Part shown: piece by piece, positions 1-7,137 of the stretch
Position numbering within the stretch: position 1 is the first letter of the stretch
Layout: every line of letters begins with the position of its first letter
Source: UBA822 sp965249775
GTDB taxonomy: Bacteria > Gemmatimonadota > Gemmatimonadetes > Longimicrobiales > Gaopeijiaceae
Assembly (NCBI GenBank): GCA_965249775.1
Contig: OZ252253.1
Location: forward strand, 3,658,001 to 3,722,000
Reading direction: 5' to 3'
DNA: 64,000 bases
Made by a program: the position numbers and the translations under genes
The notes under the pieces: model-generated
What the model saw: only the letters and a program-made list of their open reading frames with translations
Database searches by the model: none
What the model was told of the DNA's origin: nothing

Positions 1-1535
1 GGGTAGTTGCTCGCGGGCGGCGGCGAGTCGTCGTCGATGGTCCAGCGGTTCATGGCCAGCAGCAGGCTCCGCAAGAACCAGGAGTAGTCGTTGGGGTTGC
101 TGAGCTGCTGTCCGCTTCCCTGCCTCGGTGGGAAGCCGCCCGGGCCGTGCTGCCCGCCCGCGAACGAATAGATGCGCACGTTGTCCATCAGCGGATGGTC
201 TCGTGTGCCGTCGATGGACGTATGGATCAACGACGCCGCGCGTCCCCAGTACTCGTACGATGAGTTCGTGTAGAAGATCTTCGGCATATAAGCCGGCTCC
301 ACCCCGTCGAGCAGCCCGTCCCGCATACCGGTCTCGGGGTCGGTCTGTGCGATGCCGGTGAAGGGGAAGATGTCCGTCGGATAGAGCTTGTTCAGATATG
401 GATGGCCGTCTCGGGACGGCTGGGCGAACCGGTGATTGAAGCTGCCGCGGCCTCCCCCGGCGATGTGTGACATGATGCCGTCGAACGCCTTCTGGTGGTC
501 TTCAGTCTCGTTGAATCCGTAGTACAGATATGTCCGCAGGAACCGGCCGCTCTGTGAGCTCCCCCACGCCAACGCACGGTCGATTGATCCTGCCGGAACG
601 GACAGCCCCTCCGCGTCGCCGTACTTGAGCAGCGCTATGGCGTCACGGACGGCCGCCGGGCCCAGGCCCACCAGCGGCGGATCCTGCGCCTTGTAGACGA
701 CGTCGTAGATCTTCTGGGGCTCGAATCCGCCCTCAAGGTAGACGCGCGTGCGGTCGGGCACGACCCGCCCGTCCTCCAGCCTGGCGAACCTCCACTGACT
801 GCGAGGAATCACGCGACGCGGTTGATCCACCCCGTCACGTACCGTCATGACGTTCGCAGGATCGTTCGGGTCGGCGACCTCGTACGGGGCGTGGCTCCGG
901 TCCGCCAAGGATCGGTCGAACGCCCGGCTGTTCACGATGACTTCGCTTCGGACCAGCCCCTCGATCGGATCAGCAACATCGTTGGCGATCGCGGTGAACA
1001 GCTTCATGGTCCCCTCGCGATCCGGCACGTCGAACTGCCAGCCCAGCCAGAGAAGCGAGAAACCGTTCCGCAACAGGAAGCCGTCGCCCATGTGTGCTGC
1101 CGTCAGCGGATCCCGGCTTCCTGAGGCGTTGTTGAAGTAGCCCAGCAGTCCTTTACCGCCGCGGTTCGACACCTCGTACAGAACCGTGCCGTTGCCGCGT
1201 GTGACGTCCTTGGGCTTGATCAGGAAGAAGTTGGAGCGGAACTCGACCAGGCCATCGGCATTCCGGGGCGCAAAGGCGATGTCGGTAATGATGCCATTGG
1301 CCGGATTGTCGGGGTCGACTGCGAAGTAGATCGTGCCGACGATCTTTTCATAGGGCCCGGCCAATCCGTACCACGTGCCGTCAGCCAAATCCATTCTGTA
1401 GTCCACTTCGATGCGTACGACTCTGGCATCCGCGGTGGACGTGGCCAAGCACAGCAGGGTCAGAAGCGTGGCGATGGTGCGAGTCCAGAGCGTTGCCACG
1501 CTCCGAGTCCAAAGCGTTGCGATCGTCCGGTCCAT
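1..1535 (-). CDS. Exported alpha/beta hydrolase domain protein (partial, C-terminus off the window)
   Basis: The gene enters from the left edge, so its stop codon is not visible; about 511 residues can be read. The ATG at 1535 follows an AGGAGG Shine-Dalgarno sequence by a few bases. The N-terminus is a signal peptide ending near STADA, so the protein is exported. Around residue 329 there is a nucleophile elbow SQSGR, and the body reads like the alpha/beta-hydrolase domain family (Abhydrolase_10 type), with segments such as YEVSNRGGKG. Proteins of this family are putative secreted esterases or lactonases; the substrate is not visible. The signal peptide contains an 8-residue tandem repeat, annotated separately. 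It is transcribed in the same direction as vapBC upstream, with about 100 bp between. Family call fairly sure, substrate unknown. Confidence 0.8.
   Translation of the reverse strand, partial: MDRTIATLWTRSVATLWTRTIATLLTLLCLATSTADARVVRIEVDYRMDLADGTWYGLAGPYEKIVGTIYFAVDPDNPANGIITDIAFAPRNADGLVEFRSNFFLIKPKDVTRGNGTVLYEVSNRGGKGLLGYFNNASGSRDPLTAAHMGDGFLLRNGFSLLWLGWQFDVPDREGTMKLFTAIANDVADPIEGLVRSEVIVNSRAFDRSLADRSHAPYEVADPNDPANVMTVRDGVDQPRRVIPRSQWRFARLEDGRVVPDRTRVYLEGGFEPQKIYDVVYKAQDPPLVGLGPAAVRDAIALLKYGDAEGLSVPAGSIDRALAWGSSQSGRFLRTYLYYGFNETEDHQKAFDGIMSHIAGGGRGSFNHRFAQPSRDGHPYLNKLYPTDIFPFTGIAQTDPETGMRDGLLDGVEPAYMPKIFYTNSSYEYWGRAASLIHTSIDGTRDHPLMDNVRIYSFAGGQHGPGGFPPRQGSGQQLSNPNDYSWFLRSLLLAMNRWTIDDDSPPPASNY
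1471..1535 (-). repeat. 24-bp tandem repeat inside the hydrolase signal peptide
   Basis: Two full 24-bp units (1471-1494, 1495-1518) and a partial third (1519-1535) are adjacent. In protein they give DRTIATL, WTRSVATL and WTRTIATL, an in-frame 8-residue repeat covering the first 25 residues. A weaker fourth copy may lie at 1447-1470. Seen directly in the sequence. Confidence 0.85.
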
Positions 1536-1582
1536 TCTTCCTCCTGCGTTGACGCCGACACGGCTGCACGTTGGAATCGTGG

Positions 1583-1613
1583 ACGGTAGGTCGGGCACGA
1601 CATCGGCGCAACG
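1583..1613 (-). promoter_or_regulatory. Dispersed 31-bp upstream element, copy 1
   Basis: This 31-bp segment matches 7020-7050 at 29 of 31 positions. The only two differences are adjacent, in the loop of a short GTCG/CGAC stem. It lies 48 bp upstream of the exported hydrolase start; copy 2 lies 78 bp upstream of the quinoprotein start, in the same orientation. The position suggests a shared promoter or operator element, but the role is inferred. Confidence 0.5.
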
Positions 1614-1638
1614 CCGAGTCAAAGGTCACTCGAGCCCA

Positions 1639-2040
1639 TCACCCATAGCCGATCACATCGAGCTCCGGCACACGCCCAAAGTGCCTCTTGTTCCGCGTCA
1701 CTACGGGCATTCCAAAGGCCAGAGCCGTCGCGGCGATCCAGAGGTCGTTCGCATCGATCAGCAGACCGTTGTCGCTGAGGTACCGATACAGGCGACCGTA
1801 GCGCCAAGAAACCTCAGGCGTACAGGAGAGCACTTCGAAGGGAGACACCAACTCCTTCCACGTGGCCCGTTCGTTCATGCGGGGTCCGGCGGCCAACTCA
1901 CCTGCGACTGTGAAGGTGATGTGGAGCTTCTGCGCATGGTGTGACTCGAGGAAGAGTTGCGCTGGTCCGGGGCCACCGGCGATCAGCTCCCGTTCGAGGT
2001 CGACCAGGAAGCTGGTCTCCAGAATCAGGGCGTCGACCAC
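1639..2040 (-). CDS. vapC: PIN-domain toxin, VapC-like
   Basis: This 133-residue protein has the size and order of acidic motifs of a PIN-domain ribonuclease: an N-terminal LETSFLVDL, a central AGELAAG, then DANDLWIAATAL and a C-terminal VVTRNKRHF. VapC toxins are Mg-dependent RNases that cut tRNA or rRNA when released from their antitoxin. The first metal-binding acid, usually Asp in LDTS, is Glu here, which may or may not lower activity. The start overlaps the end of the upstream antitoxin gene by 16 bp, so the two are translationally coupled. Classified from motif pattern and partner gene. Confidence 0.85.
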   Translation of the reverse strand: MVDALILETSFLVDLERELIAGGPGPAQLFLESHHAQKLHITFTVAGELAAGPRMNERATWKELVSPFEVLSCTPEVSWRYGRLYRYLSDNGLLIDANDLWIAATALAFGMPVVTRNKRHFGRVPELDVIGYG

Positions 2041-2273
2041 TTATCCGCCGGTGCTTTCCCTTCCGACTTCAATTCGTCGATCGCGTCGAGCTCGTCGCAG
2101 TCGTACAACGGGCCACGCTCTCGAACCAGGGTCAGAAGCTCGCCTCCCGTCACCGTTTGATCGTCCCACCGGGCCCGCATCACAACGTCACTGAAGGATT
2201 CGTTGGGGCGCCACCTTGCACGTCGGAGCTTCTCGTAGGCCTCTAACCGGAGGGATATCGTCTTGGTCGCCAT
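2025..2273 (-). CDS. vapB: Antitoxin of the VapB type
   Basis: This protein of about 82 residues begins MATKTISLRLEAYEKLRRAR, the beta-strand and helix start of VapB-family ribbon-helix-helix-like antitoxins, followed by ESFSDVV. The charged C-terminal half would wrap the PIN toxin. The ATG at 2273 is preferred over the GTG at 2279 because the family begins at MATK and an operator lies over this point. No Shine-Dalgarno sequence precedes it, so the mRNA may be leaderless. It is transcribed first, with the toxin following by overlap. Confidence 0.82.
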   Translation of the reverse strand: MATKTISLRLEAYEKLRRARWRPNESFSDVVMRARWDDQTVTGGELLTLVRERGPLYDCDELDAIDELKSEGKAPADKWSTP

Positions 2274-2310
2274 ATACACAGAATGTGTGTGTACTGTGTA
2301 TGCGTGTCAA
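2274..2310 (-). promoter_or_regulatory. vapBC promoter with inverted-repeat operator over the start
   Basis: A perfect 8-bp inverted repeat, ATACACAG at 2274-2281 and CTGTGTAT at 2294-2301, is separated by 12 bp and abuts the antitoxin ATG. A smaller ACACA/TGTGT pair is nested inside. On the minus strand a consensus TTGACA (plus 2305-2310) lies upstream; a 17-bp spacer gives a weak -10 (CACATT) and a start site close to the ATG. Such inverted repeats are where VapBC complexes usually bind to repress themselves. The match is seen; the function is inferred. Confidence 0.65.
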
Positions 2311-2364
2311 GTCTCCGAGGACTTCTCCCGTACTGGCCAGCCGACGGAAGCGGGCCGGCGGAGC

Positions 2365-4692
2365 TCAACCCCCAGCACCGTCGAAGATCGCCCGTGGTGG
2401 CGTTTCCTCTTCCTCCTCTTCGAGCGTCTTCAAGACTTGCTCCCACTCGAACTTGTTTCCGATGCCCCGCACGTAGTAGTCCATCCACGCCATCTCGCTC
2501 ACCGACTTCACGAGCCGATTCCGAGGGTCGGGGATGCCGTGGCTTCTGCCGGGATACATGAACAATTCTGTCGGGACGCCCAGCTTCTTGAGCGCCATGT
2601 GCAGCTCAACGGACTGCGGGCTGGGAACCCGCGGGTCACCCTCGACGACGTGGATCATCGTGGGCGTCTTCGCGTCCGAGATGTACTTGAGCGGCGACTG
2701 ATCCCAATACGGATCGAAGTTCTCGTAGAGAAAATCGTCACCGATGTAGAACTGGCGATTCCGTTGAACGTCGCTCTGAGCGTACATGGAGATCCAGTTC
2801 ATCGTACCGGCGCCCGAGCTGATCGCTTTGAAGCGGTCGGTGTGCGTGAGAATCCAGTTCGACCAATGCCCGCCGGCGCTCCACCCGAGCGCGCCCATGC
2901 GATTCGGATCGACGATCCCCTCATCGATGAGGTAGTCCACCCCCGTCATGATGTCGTCGTAGCCCAGGGTGAAGTAGTCGCCCACGATATCCGTCCGGTG
3001 GGCGTTGCCGTAGTTGATGGATCCGCGGTAGTTCGGCTTGAGAACGGCATAACCGGCGCCCGCGTAGACTTGCGCGCCGTAGCCGCCGTTGAATCGCAGA
3101 ACGTCGGCTCCCGCCGGCCCCCCGTGAATGGCCACAATGAGTGGATAACGTTGTCCCTCGCGGTATCCCACCGGCTTGACCAGAACCCCGCCGACCGTCT
3201 TGCCATCCGTGGACGTCCAGTTGACCTCCACCTCCTCGCCCAGCGCCATTTCGCTCACTTGCGGATTCGGGTCGACCAGTCGGGTCCACGCGGACCGGTC
3301 GGCCACGCGGTCGACGTCCTCCACCGTGAACATCGTGGGCGGGGTCATGGGGTCGGTATATGCGACGAGGATGACGCCCGAATCGCGGTCGCGGCTCACG
3401 TTCAGGCTGGCTGGCTCATCGGTGATCTGTGTCACCTCTCCACTTCGGACATCCAGCGCATGAAGCTGATTGGTGACGCGAACACCCGTGTTGAAGTAGA
3501 TGGTGTTTCCGTCTTCGGACCAGAACCCGACGCTGACACGACCATCGAACGACTCCCCCAGCTTGCGGAACCCAGCACCCCGGTCGGTCAACTCACGAAG
3601 GTACACACGGTTCTCGGTCATCGAGTACCGGGTCATGTCGTCGGGCGCCGAGAACGCGATCCAGCGTTCATCGGGAGAGATGCTGGGAAGGCTCTCACCG
3701 ACCTCGAAGTTGTCCGTCAGCCGCTCGACGTTCCCTGTCACGGTCTCGAGCAGGAACTGGTCGGCGTACAGGCGGGCCCCCGTGATGTTACGCTCGAATC
3801 GTGCCGCCGACCCGCCCGTGAACGCGATCCAGCGCCCGCTGTCCGACACCGAGAAGGCGGCCAGGCTCACATCAGCGTCGTCGGTGAGCTGTCGTGTAGC
3901 GCGGGGGGCCAGGTCGACGACCCACAAGTTGGAGAGCGGCGTCACCATATTCCTGATGTCCACCGTAAAGCCTTTGTCGCGGCGGACCTCATCGTCTTCA
4001 TCCCGGGAGTCCGGCCGAATGAAGTAGATGCTCCGACCGTCCGGTGCCCACCGCCACTGCTCGACTCCGGCCTCTCCCTCCGTCAATTGCTCCGGCTCTG
4101 CGGAGAAAATGTCGTCGACGGGCAACCGATAGAGTTGCTCCTTGCCCGACTCACCGCTCCGGTAGGCCAGGGAGCGGCCGTCCTCGCTGAGCGCGAAGTT
4201 GGAGACGCCCTCTTCTGCATCGGTGATGCGTTGCGCTTCGCCCCCGTCGGGCCGCATGAGGTACAGCTGGTTCTTGTTGTCGTCTCCCTCGGCATCGCGG
4301 TTCGAAGCGAACACAAAAAACGAGCCATCCCTCGACCACTCTGGAGAGGTTTCGTTCTTTTCGGTAGTGAAGGTCAGCTGTCGACTCGATTCGATCCCGT
4401 CCTCCATGGACACGATATGGATGTCCGACTGCCGCTCGTCCTTCTGCCAATCAGGCGTGGAGACGGTATAAAGCATCCAGCGGCCGTCGGGACTCGGCGC
4501 CCACGAGCCGGCATTCGCGAACTTCTGCATGTCGAGGAACGTCATGGGACGCCCCCCATCCTGCGGCGTCTGGGCCGAAGCGTCGGCCACAGAACCGGCG
4601 CCGATCGCGAGCACGGTCGCAAGCGTCATCGCAAGCGACAGGGCCGTAAGTGACGGGAGGGATGTGACCTGAAGAAAGCGTGGGTTACTCAT
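2365..4692 (-). CDS. S9-family prolyl oligopeptidase / dipeptidyl aminopeptidase, exported
   Basis: This 775-residue protein has a signal peptide ending near ASAQ, a long beta-propeller of TolB-like repeats (SPDGRWMLY, SRDGSFFVF, SPDERWIAF) and a C-terminal alpha/beta-hydrolase domain. The catalytic triad is visible: Ser in GWSAGG near residue 604, Asp in VEGDPRVP near 684 and His in GRSHGIPD near 717. S9 peptidases cleave short peptides, often after proline; the propeller gates the active site. The ATG at 4692 is chosen over one 30 bp upstream because GAGG lies 7 bases before it and the signal peptide then starts normally. A poly-Glu stretch sits near the C-terminus. It stands about 100 bp from its neighbours. 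Confidence 0.9.
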   Translation of the reverse strand: MSNPRFLQVTSLPSLTALSLAMTLATVLAIGAGSVADASAQTPQDGGRPMTFLDMQKFANAGSWAPSPDGRWMLYTVSTPDWQKDERQSDIHIVSMEDGIESSRQLTFTTEKNETSPEWSRDGSFFVFASNRDAEGDDNKNQLYLMRPDGGEAQRITDAEEGVSNFALSEDGRSLAYRSGESGKEQLYRLPVDDIFSAEPEQLTEGEAGVEQWRWAPDGRSIYFIRPDSRDEDDEVRRDKGFTVDIRNMVTPLSNLWVVDLAPRATRQLTDDADVSLAAFSVSDSGRWIAFTGGSAARFERNITGARLYADQFLLETVTGNVERLTDNFEVGESLPSISPDERWIAFSAPDDMTRYSMTENRVYLRELTDRGAGFRKLGESFDGRVSVGFWSEDGNTIYFNTGVRVTNQLHALDVRSGEVTQITDEPASLNVSRDRDSGVILVAYTDPMTPPTMFTVEDVDRVADRSAWTRLVDPNPQVSEMALGEEVEVNWTSTDGKTVGGVLVKPVGYREGQRYPLIVAIHGGPAGADVLRFNGGYGAQVYAGAGYAVLKPNYRGSINYGNAHRTDIVGDYFTLGYDDIMTGVDYLIDEGIVDPNRMGALGWSAGGHWSNWILTHTDRFKAISSGAGTMNWISMYAQSDVQRNRQFYIGDDFLYENFDPYWDQSPLKYISDAKTPTMIHVVEGDPRVPSPQSVELHMALKKLGVPTELFMYPGRSHGIPDPRNRLVKSVSEMAWMDYYVRGIGNKFEWEQVLKTLEEEEEETPPRAIFDGAGG

Positions 4693-4730
4693 GGTGGCCT
4701 CGCACGAAAGGAATTCGATCATGCATACGA

Positions 4731-4745
4731 GGCGGACAAAGTGCG
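4731..4745 (-). promoter_or_regulatory. 15-bp upstream motif, copy 1
   Basis: GGCGGACAAAGTGCG is repeated exactly at 28842-28856. Here it ends 38 bp upstream of the S9 peptidase start; the other copy is 43 bp upstream of kinase 2, in the same orientation. Read on the minus strand as CGCACTTTGTCCGCC, the placement fits a promoter or operator. Chance cannot be excluded from two copies. Confidence 0.4.
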
Positions 4746-4788
4746 TCTAAAGCGTGGGGGCCGCAAACACGCGCGGGCCCGGCCCTAG

Positions 4789-6942
4789 TCACGGCAGCGC
4801 ATAGGCCACCAGCGCACCCGGGAAGTCCGTTCGGAAGCTACCAACCTGCACCACCATGTACTGCTTGCCTTCGTGCATGTAGGTCATCATCCCGTACTGG
4901 CCGGGGGCCGGGAGCGGGACGCTCCCCAGGATCTCGCCCGTCATCTTGTCGCGGGCATGGAGCTCCAGCGGGGCGTCGGGATCGTACTGTGCGGTACCCT
5001 GACTGAGCGACCGCGTCTGGACCAGGAGATCACCCGCGACCATCTGGATCGACCAACCGACGCCTCCCGATTCGGGCACATCGACTCCGGCCAGCAGGGG
5101 ATGCTCCAGGACGCGCTCAGGCGTCGGGCCGACCGGCAACGACCAGATCTTCCGGCCCGTGTTCATCTGGAAGGCCGAGAGCTGATTGTTCATACGTTTC
5201 CAGATCTGCAGGCCATCGATCGTCGGCAGCCCTCCTCCTCCGCCCGGCGACCACGCTGCCACCGTGCTGCCCGTGGTAGGCGTAGAGTTGGGGGTGGCGC
5301 CGCCGTCACCAGGCACGGCAAAGTTCGGGTTGTCTACGTCTACCCCGTTCGTGGGCCGCATGAAGCCCGGGGCGCTGCAGGTCCGTCTGTGCGAGGCGTA
5401 CATCATTCCCGTGCTGGGATCCGCGACCGGTGGATGGGGGATAACGTTCCCGGCGCCTTGGCAGCCGACGTTGTTTACGAAGTCGTTGTCGTGGTCGAAC
5501 GGAAGTGGCGGCACGTAGAGGCCACCGACCTGGTACTGACTCAGGATGATCTGCGCCTGCGCCTTCAGATCCGGCGTGTAGTCGATCACGTAATCCTCGG
5601 TCAGCCCGGTCAAGATGATCGAGTCCAAGGGCGCCGGCAGCGTCGGGTAGGGCTGCGTAGCCGACGTGTAGTTGCCGGGGACCTGCGTCTGGATGACCGG
5701 GCGGTCCTCGATGGGCCAGATCGGCTCGCCGGTCGCCCGGTTGAACGCGAAAACGAGGCCTTGCTTCGTGTTTTGGATCACCGCGGGGATCTGCTCCCCG
5801 TTCACCGTCAGATCCATGAGCATGGGCGGCGTCGGAAGGTCGTAGTTCCACTGATCGCTGCGGTGGATCTGGAAGTGCCACCTCCGCTCGCCAGTCTGGA
5901 CGTCCAACGCGAGCAGGGTGCCGCCGAACAGGTTGTCGCCCGGCCGATGGCCCGCATAAGACTGCACCGTCGAGGCGTTGGTCACGAGATAGACGAGCCC
6001 CAGCTCCGGGTCGGCGGAGGCGGGAGCCCACGTCGACATGTCGCCCGACCACATCCAGGCGTCGTCCAGCCACGTCTCGTGGCCGAACTCCCCGGGCCGA
6101 GGGATCACGTGGAACTTCCAGAGGAACTCTCCCGTTCTGGCGTCGAACCCCATGATGTCGCCCGGAATGTTCTCGATCCGGGTCTGGCCGTAGCTGGGCT
6201 GGTGGCCCACGAGCACCACGACCACTCCGTTCACCACGATCGGTGGTGCCGAGGCCGTGACCATGCCGAGCTCCCTCGGGACACCGTAATCGGGGTCGTA
6301 TGGCCCTTCGTCCCAGCGCTCCCACTGGCCCCAACCGTCCAGGAGGTGTGTGACCAGGTCGACCGTGCCGGTCTGCTCGAAATCATCGAGTGGCACAGGT
6401 GCACCCCAGTTCTCGAGGGGGCGCCCAGTCTTGGCGTCGAGCGCCCAAAGGAAGAAGGCGGGGGACGTGATATAGATCACGCCGCGGCCGTCGATCTCGC
6501 CGTACGCGACGCCTTTCCCGTAGGCCCGCCTGGGGGAGCGCAAGAACCGGGTGGTCTCGGGCTCGCGGAAGATCCAGATCGTCTCGCCCGTGGCGGGGTC
6601 GATTGCCACTACCTGCCGGCGCGTGGTGGCGATCGTGTAGAGCAATCCGTCGACGTAGATCGGGGTGGAACGCATGAAGTAGTCGACGTTGGGACCGAAG
6701 TTGTCGGACTTCCAGAGCCAGGCTTGCTCGAGCTCCTCGAAGTTGGTGGCGTTGATCTGGTCGACAGGCGAGGAGCGGGTGTGCCCCGCATCGCCGCCGA
6801 GATAACGCCATTCGCCGTTCTCGGTGCCCGTGAGGCGCTGGGCGGAGGCGGCCGGTGCGGTCGCCATCAGGAGTGCGGCGGCGAGGCCGAGGGAAAGTGC
6901 CAGAGTCTGCGGTCGGAAGGGTCGAAGCTCACCGTTCATCAT
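4789..6942 (-). CDS. PQQ-dependent dehydrogenase-like beta-propeller quinoprotein, exported
   Basis: This protein of about 717 residues starts with a signal peptide (LMATAPAASAQ) and then shows the pattern of the glucose/quinate/shikimate branch of PQQ dehydrogenases: GEWRYLGGDAGHTRSSP near the N-terminus, ATGETIW and TGRPLENWG propeller strands, and NTKQGLVFAFNRATGEPIWP in the middle. Enzymes of this type oxidise sugars or alcohols in the periplasm with pyrroloquinoline quinone and pass electrons to the respiratory chain. No CxxCH haem site and no N-terminal membrane helices are present, so it would be a soluble or peripheral form. GAGGAG precedes the ATG at 6942 by 8 bases; a GTG 9 bp upstream is the alternative. 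No PQQ biosynthesis genes are in the window. The substrate is unknown. Confidence 0.85.
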   Translation of the reverse strand: MMNGELRPFRPQTLALSLGLAAALLMATAPAASAQRLTGTENGEWRYLGGDAGHTRSSPVDQINATNFEELEQAWLWKSDNFGPNVDYFMRSTPIYVDGLLYTIATTRRQVVAIDPATGETIWIFREPETTRFLRSPRRAYGKGVAYGEIDGRGVIYITSPAFFLWALDAKTGRPLENWGAPVPLDDFEQTGTVDLVTHLLDGWGQWERWDEGPYDPDYGVPRELGMVTASAPPIVVNGVVVVLVGHQPSYGQTRIENIPGDIMGFDARTGEFLWKFHVIPRPGEFGHETWLDDAWMWSGDMSTWAPASADPELGLVYLVTNASTVQSYAGHRPGDNLFGGTLLALDVQTGERRWHFQIHRSDQWNYDLPTPPMLMDLTVNGEQIPAVIQNTKQGLVFAFNRATGEPIWPIEDRPVIQTQVPGNYTSATQPYPTLPAPLDSIILTGLTEDYVIDYTPDLKAQAQIILSQYQVGGLYVPPLPFDHDNDFVNNVGCQGAGNVIPHPPVADPSTGMMYASHRRTCSAPGFMRPTNGVDVDNPNFAVPGDGGATPNSTPTTGSTVAAWSPGGGGGLPTIDGLQIWKRMNNQLSAFQMNTGRKIWSLPVGPTPERVLEHPLLAGVDVPESGGVGWSIQMVAGDLLVQTRSLSQGTAQYDPDAPLELHARDKMTGEILGSVPLPAPGQYGMMTYMHEGKQYMVVQVGSFRTDFPGALVAYALP

Positions 6943-7019
6943 CTTAGTCACTCCTCATTCCTCGCCTGGATAATGCAGAGTTGCAACCCTCATGGAGCTG
7001 CAATGAGATGGGGTCGGGA

Positions 7020-7050
7020 ACGGTAGGTCGGGGGCGACATCGGCGCAACG
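7020..7050 (-). promoter_or_regulatory. Dispersed 31-bp upstream element, copy 2
   Basis: Second copy of the element at 1583-1613 (29 of 31 bases identical). It lies 78 bp upstream of the quinoprotein start and 88 bp after the stop of kinase 1. The remaining 6943-7137 sequence shows no gene. Confidence 0.5.
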
Positions 7051-7137
7051 GCCGCTCGTGGCCTCCCTGGCCTCGCCGTCGGGACGCCGATCGAGGCGGT
7101 TCGGAGATGAGATGCTAAGCCCTTTTGGGGGACGGCC

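Noticed and set aside
2263..4653. A 796-codon open frame on the plus strand across the S9 peptidase
   Set aside because: It lies antisense to a gene with a clear catalytic triad, has no family motifs and reflects GC-rich codon structure.
4873..7026. A 717-codon open frame on the plus strand across the quinoprotein
   Set aside because: Antisense shadow of a gene with recognisable PQQ-propeller motifs; no signal or domain of its own.
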